A stretch of DNA of 60,384 nucleotides. Source: Lachnospiraceae bacterium. GTDB taxonomy: Bacteria > Bacillota > Clostridia > Lachnospirales > Lachnospiraceae. The notes under the pieces are model-generated. The model was not told the origin of the DNA, ran no database searches, and worked only from the letters and a program-made list of their open reading frames with translations. Positions 1 to 8,624 of this stretch are shown one piece after another (the stretch's first letter is position 1; every line of letters starts with the position of its first letter). The DNA is taken from assembly GCA_029008035.1 (NCBI GenBank), contig JAQXIY010000070.1, positions 1-60,384 on the forward strand, written 5' to 3'. Position numbers and translations under genes: made by a program.

Positions 1-146
1 ACCAGGGCTCCCAACACGACGCCGATAAGCAATGCCACTGCCGTGATTAAAATGGTGTTTCCCACGCCCTGCACCAGCAAGAACCAGCGGTTGTCTTCCA
101 CAAAATTCAGCACAAATTGCGCCTTTAGGTTGTCTAACCAATTCAT
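1..146 (-). CDS. Polar amino acid ABC transporter permease, N-terminal fragment cut by the window edge
   Basis: Only the first 48 codons lie in the window; the gene runs off the left edge. The translation opens MNWLDNLKAQF and enters a first transmembrane helix at about residues 29-48. From about residue 14 it is identical over some 35 residues to the permease at 50561-51295, so the two are recent paralogues of the HisM/GlnP type, the membrane channel of a polar amino acid importer. The ATG at 144-146 matches the paralogue's start, and the leader DNA upstream is also alike. The substrate cannot be told from this piece. Confidence 0.85.
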   Translation of the reverse strand, partial: MNWLDNLKAQFVLNFVEDNRWFLLVQGVGNTILITAVALLIGVVLGAL

Positions 147-183
147 ATGTATATTCTATCCTTTCACATAATATATAATTTCC

Positions 184-300
184 GTTGTCCAATGGTAACA
201 TTTCATATGCCGGGTACGCTTCCGCTACCCGGACGCTGGTAGCGGTACATAAGATGCCACTTTCGTGCCATCTAAGTACCCACCGCGCCGGAAGTACCCT
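184..300 (-). repeat. Structured dispersed repeat, copy A (outer arm degenerate)
   Basis: The core (about 212-299) closely matches elements at 10919-11064 and 51333-51474. On the minus strand the apical stem is AGATGGCAC-GAAA-GTGGCATCT with one internal G-G mismatch. The left flank (184-217) resembles the left arm of the copy at 51333, but the right flank is unrelated, so the long closing stem is lost here. An extra local hairpin CCGGGTA/TACCCGG lies at 210-232. It ends 38 nt upstream of the permease start at 146, the same spacing as in the copy at 51333. Confidence 0.75.
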
Positions 301-320
301 GCCCCGGAAGGAGTAGTTCT

Positions 321-351
321 TTGCCAAACTCACAACGATAAGTGGTATAAT
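321..351 (+). promoter_or_regulatory. Putative promoter of the DUF2752 gene
   Basis: A TTGCCA (-35) and a perfect TATAAT (-10, 346-351) are 19 nt apart, somewhat long for sigma-A. They lie about 55 nt upstream of the start codon at 405, which has an AAGGAG ribosome site. Confidence 0.45.
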
Positions 352-404
352 ATGAAGCGTCAAAACGCAAATAAATAATTACCCATGCCGAAGGAGACGA
401 ACTC

Positions 405-773
405 ATGTCATTGTTTATCGATTTCATATATAGATTCTTAGGTTTTACGCCGGAATGCATTTTTCATAAAGTTACCGGGTTGTATTGTCCGGGATGCGGA
501 GGGACAAGGGCTCTCATCCTCTTTTTACGGGGGGAGTGGATTCGTTCTATCCTATATCATCCTATGGTGATGTATCTGTTTGTAACATTTGCATACATCT
601 TAACACGATATGCCATTGCCTATCACCAAAAACAACATAATAAAAAAGCACACCCCTACCATCCAAGTCCCTGGTGGTTGTGGGGTGCGCTCATCCTGCT
701 AACTGTGAATTTTATTATCAAGAATGTAGCACTTATATGCTTTCATATGGACCTTCTGAGTTGGCATCCTTGA
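405..773 (+). CDS. DUF2752 family small membrane protein
   Basis: This 122-residue protein carries the family hallmark CPGCGGTRA at about residues 28-36, followed by a conserved histidine (YHPM) before a membrane helix. A second hydrophobic segment spans about residues 88-112. DUF2752 proteins are small integral membrane proteins of unknown function; the cysteine pair could bind metal or be redox active, which is inference. The start has AAGGAG eight bases upstream and a TATAAT promoter further up. The gene converges on the C39 peptidase gene with only about 40 bp between them and no clear terminator hairpin. Confidence 0.85.
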   Translation: MSLFIDFIYRFLGFTPECIFHKVTGLYCPGCGGTRALILFLRGEWIRSILYHPMVMYLFVTFAYILTRYAIAYHQKQHNKKAHPYHPSPWWLWGALILLTVNFIIKNVALICFHMDLLSWHP

Positions 774-813
774 TTGTTCCATTAACAGTTTCGTATTATT
801 CAATTCATATGTT

Positions 814-1608
814 TTACATTACAATAACCGCCTGCCTATTCATCTCATTATATCGTTGTACCACGATATCTTTCCCATAATATTTGATTCCTGCCAGGGG
901 ATCTGCCATAATGTAATGGTCCTGATCATAACCAATGAGAACCATACAATGCTCGTTTGTAATCCCTTCAACAGTCTCACCATTTACAGTAAAGCTGGAG
1001 GAACAATAGGATTCTTTCATCCCAATGGTCTCCCATACAATAACCGGAATCCCTTTATTCAAGTATGGTAAAAAATCTTCAAAATCACTCCCTGACATAT
1101 CATATACAAGAAGTTCATTTCCGACAGTGGACAAATATTTCTTTGCTGCATTCACTATGACCGGTGCATAGCATCCGTAAGAATGAACCGAGCGGGGTTC
1201 ACCCATAAAAGCATGATATGGGTTGGTCTCGAAAGTTGGGCCCTTATCTAAGTATTCATCGGACAGACTACATTTATCAATATCATATCCATAATAATTC
1301 AAGACCATTGCCAAGGACGTAATTTCACACCCCGTAGGCAATTCCGGTCTTTGGTATACCATCGGAACATCTAATGATATTTCTTCTGCCAGTTCAATAA
1401 TTTCCTCTTCTACCTCCTCTTCTTTATTTACAACACTTTCTTCTTGCAATTCTATCTCTTGCTTGACATTCTCTTCTTGTGGTGTACTGGTTTCCTCACC
1501 CATTTGAAAAAACGCCATAAACACAATAGCCGCTAATACAATCACCACGATAGCCACTATTACTACTATCTTTTGTATCTTTCTTTTCCTTTTTCTCTTA
1601 TGCTTCAT
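814..1608 (-). CDS. Membrane-anchored C39 family cysteine peptidase
   Basis: The protein has 264 residues. A very basic N-terminus (MKHKRKRKRK) leads into a transmembrane helix at about residues 12-34, then a Glu-rich linker to about residue 78. The rest is a Peptidase_C39_2 (papain-like) domain: the catalytic cysteine is in PTGCEIT near residue 93, the histidine in NEHCMVLIGY near residue 219 and an aspartate in MADPL near residue 234. It is presumably displayed outside the cell; the substrate is unknown. The GGAGGGG ribosome site fits the start. It lies 54 bp downstream of the L,D-transpeptidase gene and is probably in the same transcript. Confidence 0.85.
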   Translation of the reverse strand: MKHKRKRKRKIQKIVVIVAIVVIVLAAIVFMAFFQMGEETSTPQEENVKQEIELQEESVVNKEEEVEEEIIELAEEISLDVPMVYQRPELPTGCEITSLAMVLNYYGYDIDKCSLSDEYLDKGPTFETNPYHAFMGEPRSVHSYGCYAPVIVNAAKKYLSTVGNELLVYDMSGSDFEDFLPYLNKGIPVIVWETIGMKESYCSSSFTVNGETVEGITNEHCMVLIGYDQDHYIMADPLAGIKYYGKDIVVQRYNEMNRQAVIVM

Positions 1609-1662
1609 TTCCCCTCCTGATACGCTGTTGGTACATAGCCCTTCTTGGCGTCACCATTGTTG

Positions 1663-3138
1663 TTACTGCGTATGTTCATCTGTGGTCTCTGTCCCCGGAA
1701 GGTCATAAATTAATACGGGAAACCCTGTCGATACATAAGAATAGATTGTTTCTGCAGCAGATAAGGGGAGATTTACACACCCATGTGAACCATATCCATC
1801 CAGATATCTTGTTCCTCCAAAAGCAGCCTGCCATGTGGCATCATGCAAACCAATATTTCCGCAAAATGGCATCCAAAAACTAACCGGTGTAACATAATCA
1901 TCACCCCGTAACGTTGCATTTCTCTCGCAATAAGTAATACGATAGGCCCCTACAGGGGTATCACACTCCGGATTAGCCTTCCCCGTTACCACCGGTGTTT
2001 CCAGCACAACCTCACCATCCATGATTAAAAATAACCGCTGGGCTGTCTTATTGATTTCTATATAGCTTCGCCCATAATCATTTTTGCCGTGACTTGCGGC
2101 TGAATATCGGTATGTGAAATCTCTGGTTATAACGTCGCCGGTGACTATGTCTTTTTTTAACTGCGCAATCTCCTTGTCTTTGTCTATAAGCCAACCATAG
2201 TTGCCACCGGGCACCGTCACGTCAACCCCATACCGGGTTTGTATATGCTTATTTCTCCCAAATGTGTCATATTTCTTACTCATCTCTGACACAAAAGTTA
2301 TCATTGCATCTTCATCAAATTCAGGTTGACATACATCATTACCATATAGCCAACTTCCAATGATATCTCGGGAAATCATCTCCCTCTTGTGGCCTATGGT
2401 ATATGTAATCTCCGTGTCCAAATAACGGTTTAATACTTCCAGGAGTTCTTTCATCTCAGCACAATCTGATGTGTATGTTGGTTGTCTGTAGCATCCATCT
2501 CTTCTCAAATCAAGTTCCGTTGTGAGAGTTCGCACTTTTTTACAGATTTCTTGGGAGAGCTGTTCCAAATCAACTTCCGTACCATACACCTCTTCCACTG
2601 CTTCAAACTTTCCCTTGCTATATTTAACCGTGGCACTTTTTGCCTTGATGGGATTCTTATTCTCTACACACGCAAGGCCGTCAACCTTTCTTTGAACCTT
2701 TGACATATCACAGGAAATGAAATCGTCACACATATATTGTTTTCCAACAATCAGGTAATACCCCCATAAAAGTCCATTTTGTTCCCGGAGCATACTTTCG
2801 AGATATTCCAGTGAAATGTCTTTGTTTATGCCCAACTCATCGGCATCTAATCGTTCCACTTTTTCTCCTTCTGCAACTATGGAAAGCTCATACTCCTCCA
2901 ACCTTTCTATTATTTTGCGTTGCATATTCAAAGCTGTTTCTGCCGACGCGGATATGCCATTGATAGAACTGTGAACAAAATAATGTCCTTCAAAGAATAG
3001 TCCAATCAACACATACACAAACGCCAAAATCACCATTATCGCCCTTAGGTGCCTTTTGTATTTTCTCCATTTGGCAATTTTCCTTCGCTGCCTTCTTTTT
3101 TTCTGCCGTTTGGTCTGTGTCAGTTTCTTACTATCCAT
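1663..3138 (-). CDS. L,D-transpeptidase (YkuD) with peptidoglycan-binding-like N-terminal region
   Basis: The protein has 491 residues. A Lys/Arg-rich cytoplasmic tail (residues 1-32) precedes one transmembrane helix at about 34-54. A long extracellular region (about 60-350) resembles the PG_binding_4 domain found before YkuD domains. The YkuD catalytic domain follows at about 355-480, with conserved IGLHDA and the active-site motif SHGCVNLP (catalytic Cys near residue 456). Such enzymes make 3-3 cross-links or attach proteins to peptidoglycan at the outer membrane face. The start lies just downstream of a TATAAT promoter with an embedded palindrome; co-regulation with the XRE gene upstream is likely. 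Confidence 0.92.
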   Translation of the reverse strand: MDSKKLTQTKRQKKRRQRRKIAKWRKYKRHLRAIMVILAFVYVLIGLFFEGHYFVHSSINGISASAETALNMQRKIIERLEEYELSIVAEGEKVERLDADELGINKDISLEYLESMLREQNGLLWGYYLIVGKQYMCDDFISCDMSKVQRKVDGLACVENKNPIKAKSATVKYSKGKFEAVEEVYGTEVDLEQLSQEICKKVRTLTTELDLRRDGCYRQPTYTSDCAEMKELLEVLNRYLDTEITYTIGHKREMISRDIIGSWLYGNDVCQPEFDEDAMITFVSEMSKKYDTFGRNKHIQTRYGVDVTVPGGNYGWLIDKDKEIAQLKKDIVTGDVITRDFTYRYSAASHGKNDYGRSYIEINKTAQRLFLIMDGEVVLETPVVTGKANPECDTPVGAYRITYCERNATLRGDDYVTPVSFWMPFCGNIGLHDATWQAAFGGTRYLDGYGSHGCVNLPLSAAETIYSYVSTGFPVLIYDLPGTETTDEHTQ

Positions 3139-3153
3139 TTTTTGTACCTTTTT

Positions 3154-3182
3154 ATTATATTCTACTTTTTGTAGAGTACGAG
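3154..3182 (-). promoter_or_regulatory. Promoter with operator palindrome in its spacer, upstream of the L,D-transpeptidase gene
   Basis: Read on the minus strand, a perfect TATAAT (3154-3159) is preceded by a 17-nt spacer containing the inverted repeat TCTAC-AAAAA-GTAGA. The 19-bp block 3159-3177 is identical to 3431-3449. The -35 position (CTCGTA) is poor. The site overlaps the last codons of the XRE gene. The likely ligand is that XRE protein, by inference. Confidence 0.65.
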
Positions 3183-3376
3183 GGTAAAAAAATATAGTCC
3201 TGTGAAATATTATAAATACTTGATATTCTCAGCATTTCAGGAATTCCGGGAACATGTCTCCCCTTTTCCCAGTTTATGATAGTTTGCTTTGATACGCCCA
3301 TTTCTTTTGCCACTTCTTCCTGTGTCATCCCGGCATTGACTCTGGCAGCCGCCAGACTTATCTGAATATCCTCCAT
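3155..3376 (-). CDS. XRE family helix-turn-helix regulator
   Basis: This is a 73-residue single-domain Cro/CI-type protein with the classic helix-turn-helix (GMTQEEVAKEMGVSKQTI) at about residues 16-33. I chose the ATG at 3376 because AGAGGATAG lies just upstream and the promoter's -10 is at 3426-3431. A longer reading from 3409 has no ribosome site and an implausibly short leader. The short C-terminal tail is encoded by DNA that also forms an operator palindrome. It sits directly upstream of the L,D-transpeptidase and is most simply read as the local repressor and autoregulator of the wall-enzyme module. Confidence 0.85.
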   Translation of the reverse strand: MEDIQISLAAARVNAGMTQEEVAKEMGVSKQTIINWEKGRHVPGIPEMLRISSIYNISQDYIFLPSYSTKSRI

Positions 3377-3425
3377 ATCTATCCTCTTTTTTCCCACATC
3401 ATGAAACACGCAAAGTTACACGCCT

Positions 3426-3454
3426 ATTGTATTCTACTTTTTGTAGAGTGTCAA
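3426..3454 (-). promoter_or_regulatory. Sigma-A promoter of the XRE gene with operator palindrome filling the 17-nt spacer
   Basis: On the minus strand: TTGACA (3449-3454), a 17-nt spacer, TACAAT (3426-3431). The spacer is almost entirely the inverted repeat TCTAC-AAAAA-GTAGA. The 19 bp 3431-3449 recurs exactly at 3159-3177. A protein bound here would lie between the -35 and -10 boxes, the arrangement of a repressor site. Confidence 0.8.
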
Positions 3455-3546
3455 CGTTTTTGATACTTTATTTTGTTTTTTCTTGTTGAGAATATTTTCA
3501 CTCTGTTTTATTATCAACTTACAAGTTTAGAAAGGGAATCAGAATT

Positions 3547-3927
3547 ATGGGTGAAGAATACTATCAGAAAATTTTCTCGGAAAACTTAAAATATTTTATG
3601 GAAATAAACAACAAATCACAAGTTGATATTATCAACGATCTGGGATTTGATAAATCAGCCGTATCCACTTGGTGTAATGGCACCAGATTACCACGAATGG
3701 ACAAAGTGGACGCTCTGGCTAAATACTTTCACATAAAGCGCTCCGAATTAATTGAAGAGATGGTGCCGGACAACTCGTCCACCAGTTCTATATCGCCAAA
3801 GTTATCTTTAGACCAGGAAGAGGTTCGCATTATTTTAGCCTACCGAAATTCGGATTATTTCACAAGAGAATTGGTCCGAAGAGCTTTAGGCATTTTCACA
3901 CAAGAACAAGCCACAGATGAGAACTAA
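3547..3927 (+). CDS. XRE family helix-turn-helix protein, divergent
   Basis: The protein has 126 residues. An N-terminal Cro/CI-type domain (about residues 8-65, recognition region NNKSQVDIINDLGFDKSAVS) is followed by a Ser-rich linker (about 77-86) and a short helical tail (about 88-118). GAAAGGGA precedes the ATG. It is divergent from the smaller XRE gene across an AT-rich 170-bp region that holds the XRE promoter. The helix-turn-helix is clear. The ligand and targets are not, though the region between the two genes is a natural site for mutual control. Confidence 0.85.
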   Translation: MGEEYYQKIFSENLKYFMEINNKSQVDIINDLGFDKSAVSTWCNGTRLPRMDKVDALAKYFHIKRSELIEEMVPDNSSTSSISPKLSLDQEEVRIILAYRNSDYFTRELVRRALGIFTQEQATDEN

Positions 3928-3960
3928 TTTTTCTTGTTGAATTGATACTCCAGAGAATGT

Positions 3961-4000
3961 AAAATACCCCCGGGACAACAAATGTCCCAGGGGTTATTTT
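3961..4000. terminator. Bidirectional terminator between the XRE gene and glpK
   Basis: ACCCCCGGGACA (3966-3977) pairs with TGTCCCAGGGGT (3983-3994) with one mismatch. It is flanked by an A-run on the left and a T-rich run on the right, so it can serve the converging transcripts on both strands. Confidence 0.85.
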
Positions 4001-4012
4001 ATATCATATTAT

Positions 4013-5539
<1,527 letters not shown>

Positions 5540-5581
5540 TCATCCTATACATTATACTTTATGAAACAAATCATATGTTCT

Positions 5582-5622
5582 ATTATAAAAAATTTCCCTG
5601 ATTATTTCAATAACCAGAGAAA
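5582..5622 (-). promoter_or_regulatory. glpK promoter overlapped by a near-perfect palindrome
   Basis: Minus strand: TTGAAA (5605-5610), 17-nt spacer, TATAAT (5582-5587). The arms TTTCCCTGATTATT (5593-5606) and AATAACCAGAGAAA (5609-5622) are complementary at 12 of 14 positions and cover the -35 box. This looks like an operator; the regulator is unknown. Confidence 0.7.
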
Positions 5623-5664
5623 TCTTCTACTCAAAATATTTTTTGTCCATTATCTGTTTTGGCA

Positions 5665-6867
5665 CTATTTTGTAAACAGATAGTCAATCAGCTTGTGGCC
5701 TTCCGACACGTAATTACCGGCTGCCTCCGCCTCAATCTCATTGTAATGCCACTGGTGCTCCAACTGCTCCGTACTGTTATAAAGCATGTAGGGAACACTG
5801 TCCCCTGTATGCGTCCGAATACAAATGGGTGTGGGATGATCCGGCAATACCAGCATACAGAAGTCCTCACCGGCTTCCTGCAACGCCTCATAAATAGGGC
5901 GAATAATCTCCTGATCCAAATGTTCAATTGCTTCCACCTTGCGGGAAACGCTGCCCTGATGTCCCATCTCATCGGGAGCCTCCACATGCACATAAACGAA
6001 GTCATAGCCGTCCTTTGTAAGCACATCCACAGCCGCTTTTGCTTTCCCCCGGTAGTTGGTATGCAACCCTCCATTGGCACCTTCCACGGTAATAACCTTC
6101 ATAAAGGAACCAACCGCGATTCCCTTTAGCAAATCCACTGCCGAAATCATGGCTCCGGATTTTCCGGTTTTCTCCTCAAAGGAAGTCAGGGCAGGCTTTG
6201 TCCCTGCTCCCCAAAACCAACAGGAATTGGCCGGATGCAATCCGGCTTCCTTTCTCGCTATATTCAAAGGATGATTCTTTAACACCTGATAACTTTTTTC
6301 CATCATCTCCCGCAAAATATCATCCTTGGGCAAATATTGTCCGATGGTCTGCCCCAACACATCATGCGGAGGGGTTAAAGGCATCACCGCCCCCTTGTCA
6401 ATCACCAGACAGTGACGATAACTGGTCCCCAGATAAAAATCATACCCATCTCTGGCCAATGCCTCTTTCACTGCATCCAATAAAATGGCTGCATCTTCTG
6501 TATCAATTTCGCTGGAACTATGATCCTCAATGGTCAACTGTTCATATGGCGCATCCTCTTCTGATAGGGTAACCAGATTGCAACGCAATGCCACATCGGT
6601 ATCCTTCATGGGAACGCCAATGCTAAGCGCCTCCAACGGAGAACGACCGGAGTAATACTTCTTGGGATCGTAGCCAAGCACGGACAAATTGGCCGTGTCA
6701 CTTCCCGGGCTCATCCCCTCAGGTACCGTGTGTACCATACCGATTTCGCTCTTTTTTGCCAGTTCATCCATCATCGGTGTATTGGCATATTGAAGAGGCG
6801 TTTTATCTCCCAGATCCGGTATCGGCTGATCCGCCATACCATCTCCTAAAACAACAACATATTTCAT
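5665..6867 (-). CDS. Cofactor-independent phosphoglycerate mutase-like protein, proposed homoserine kinase
   Basis: This 400-residue alkaline-phosphatase superfamily enzyme has the metal site LGDGMAD at residues 7-13, the nucleophile region PGSDTANLS near residue 55, and the later metal motifs VEAPDEMGHQG and LPDHPTP. Bacterial members of this archaeal-type phosphoglycerate mutase family are proposed homoserine kinases when they sit with threonine genes. Here the gene follows hom by 11 bp in an operon with an ACT-domain protein. It would therefore phosphorylate homoserine for threonine synthesis. The fold is seen; the substrate is inferred from context. Glycolytic mutase activity is the alternative. 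Confidence 0.88.
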   Translation of the reverse strand: MKYVVVLGDGMADQPIPDLGDKTPLQYANTPMMDELAKKSEIGMVHTVPEGMSPGSDTANLSVLGYDPKKYYSGRSPLEALSIGVPMKDTDVALRCNLVTLSEEDAPYEQLTIEDHSSSEIDTEDAAILLDAVKEALARDGYDFYLGTSYRHCLVIDKGAVMPLTPPHDVLGQTIGQYLPKDDILREMMEKSYQVLKNHPLNIARKEAGLHPANSCWFWGAGTKPALTSFEEKTGKSGAMISAVDLLKGIAVGSFMKVITVEGANGGLHTNYRGKAKAAVDVLTKDGYDFVYVHVEAPDEMGHQGSVSRKVEAIEHLDQEIIRPIYEALQEAGEDFCMLVLPDHPTPICIRTHTGDSVPYMLYNSTEQLEHQWHYNEIEAEAAGNYVSEGHKLIDYLFTK

Positions 6868-6878
6868 CCTTAACTCCT

Positions 6879-8078
6879 TTATGCTCCCATGCGAATCATC
6901 TGTTTGACATCACCCAGTTCCGCGGCTTTGGCTGCATATTCATTCTCTGTCATATCCCTCGTCACAAAGCCAATCTCATCAGCCACGCCGGCATCCACAT
7001 AATCCACTTGACCGAACACTTTCTCGATGTCTTCTCTGGAAGCGCCGCTTCGAACAAAGAAGCTGTTTACCTGCTGGCCCGCATCTGCCAATTCTAACTT
7101 CTCCTTCTTCCACTCCAGGAAAATGTTCTTATCGATATGGCGAGCAGTCTCTACCAAATCACCGACAACGGCACTTGCTGTAGGAAGTTTACCTGCTCCA
7201 CTTCCGTAAAACATAGCATCGCCAAGCATATTGCCGTGTACAAAAATTGCATTAAACACGTCATTTACGTTGTAAAGCGGATGATTTGATGTCAAAAGAT
7301 AAGGAGCAACTCTTGCCACATAACTTCCATCCTGCGCCTTGCTGGTAGCAAGCAACTTGATGTTTCTTCCCATAGTCTTGGCATACTTAATGTCAGTAGC
7401 GCTGATATGAGAGATACCCTCTGTTGGAATGTCTTCATAATTCACCTGCTGGCCGGAAATCAGAGATGTCAAAATGGCAATCTTTCTGCAGGCATCGTGA
7501 CCCTCAATATCTGCAGTAGGATCCTTCTCAGCATATCCTTTTGCCTGAGCATCCTTAAGAACATCATCAAACTCAGAACCTTCCTGAGTCATCTTAGTCA
7601 TCATATAGTTGGTGGTTCCATTGACAATACCTGCAATCTCTTCGATGACATCACCTGTCAAGCACTTCTGCAATGGACGGATAATCGGAATACCACCACC
7701 TACAGAAGCCTCAAACATAAAGTTTACGTGGTGATTTCTTGCGATTTCAATGAGTTCGGCACCCTTATCGGCCACCAATGCCTTATTGGAGGTTGTCACA
7801 TGCTTTCCGGCCTCTAACATTGCCTTTACAAAGGTGTACGCCGGTTCCACACCACCCATTGTCTCTACAACAATAGAAACCTCCGGATCTTCTGCAATGA
7901 TCTTATAGTCATGAACAATTTTGTCGGCGATTGGATCTCCCTCAAAATCTCTCAAATCAAGTACATATTTCAGTTCTAATGGCTCGCCACTTCTCTTGGC
8001 TACCACATCCTTGTTTACTTCTAAAATCTCTGCTACTCCCGAACCAATGGTTCCGTATCCCATAATTGCTACTTTCAT
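6879..8078 (-). CDS. hom: Homoserine dehydrogenase
   Basis: This NAD(P)-dependent enzyme reduces aspartate semialdehyde to homoserine, the branch point to threonine and methionine. The dinucleotide site GYGTIGSG is at about residues 7-14. The family segment GIVNGTTNYMMTKM and the catalytic region around DPTADIEGHDACRK follow. A C-terminal stretch from about residue 330 resembles an ACT-like regulatory tail. I chose the ATG at 8078, eight bases after AAGGAG. A GTG three codons earlier overlaps the upstream stop codon and is too close to the ribosome site. It is the middle gene of the ACT regulator-hom-homoserine kinase operon. Confidence 0.95.
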   Translation of the reverse strand: MKVAIMGYGTIGSGVAEILEVNKDVVAKRSGEPLELKYVLDLRDFEGDPIADKIVHDYKIIAEDPEVSIVVETMGGVEPAYTFVKAMLEAGKHVTTSNKALVADKGAELIEIARNHHVNFMFEASVGGGIPIIRPLQKCLTGDVIEEIAGIVNGTTNYMMTKMTQEGSEFDDVLKDAQAKGYAEKDPTADIEGHDACRKIAILTSLISGQQVNYEDIPTEGISHISATDIKYAKTMGRNIKLLATSKAQDGSYVARVAPYLLTSNHPLYNVNDVFNAIFVHGNMLGDAMFYGSGAGKLPTASAVVGDLVETARHIDKNIFLEWKKEKLELADAGQQVNSFFVRSGASREDIEKVFGQVDYVDAGVADEIGFVTRDMTENEYAAKAAELGDVKQMIRMGA

Positions 8079-8083
8079 CCGTA

Positions 8084-8527
8084 TCACTCCTTGGCTAATA
8101 TTTTTACAAATTGTATTCCCTGTGTCTGTTCCATGGTCTGTACCATCTCAGATACATCCCCCGTCTCCGGTAACACGTCCACACTGATGGTAAGAGATGC
8201 CACCCCGTTCACGGGTATACTCTGGTGAATGGTCAGAATGTTGGCATGATATTTTGCCACGGTCTGTAAAATCTCTGACAGCACTCCCGGCTCATCCTCA
8301 AGCTGAATTACCATAGTAATGGTCTTGCCCCGCACATTCTCCCGGAAGGGAAAAATGTCCTCCTTATATTTGTAGAAGGAACTGCGGCTGATACCCACCT
8401 GTTCCGTGGCCTCCTGAACGGAGACACATCTGCCGGAATCCAGCAAGCGCTTGGCTTCCACCACCTTTAACAACACTTCCGGAACCGCTTTTTCTTTTAA
8501 AACAAAATAGGTAGTCTTATCTGACAT
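8084..8527 (-). CDS. ACT domain-containing protein of the UPF0735/PheB family
   Basis: The protein has 147 residues. The N-terminal half has a helix-turn-helix-like stretch (VSVQEATEQVGISRSSFYKYK, about residues 36-56). The C-terminal half is an ACT domain (about 70-144, with DEPGVLSEILQTVAKY) of the kind that binds amino acids. The family is often encoded next to aromatic amino acid or homoserine dehydrogenase genes. Heading this operon, it is probably an amino-acid-sensing regulator of threonine flux, which is inference. Its stop codon is six bases from the hom start, so translation is likely coupled. Confidence 0.9.
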   Translation of the reverse strand: MSDKTTYFVLKEKAVPEVLLKVVEAKRLLDSGRCVSVQEATEQVGISRSSFYKYKEDIFPFRENVRGKTITMVIQLEDEPGVLSEILQTVAKYHANILTIHQSIPVNGVASLTISVDVLPETGDVSEMVQTMEQTQGIQFVKILAKE

Positions 8528-8624
8528 AAATCCTCCAAGTGTCTTTTACAGAAACACATTTGTTCTCACTCGAAAGATAATATCACAATAAGGCTACCTA
8601 TGCAAGGGTATTCCCTGAAATTCT

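Noticed and set aside
272-460. 62-codon minus-strand frame near copy A of the repeat
   Set aside because: Overlaps the DUF2752 start, its promoter and the repeat; no ribosome site.
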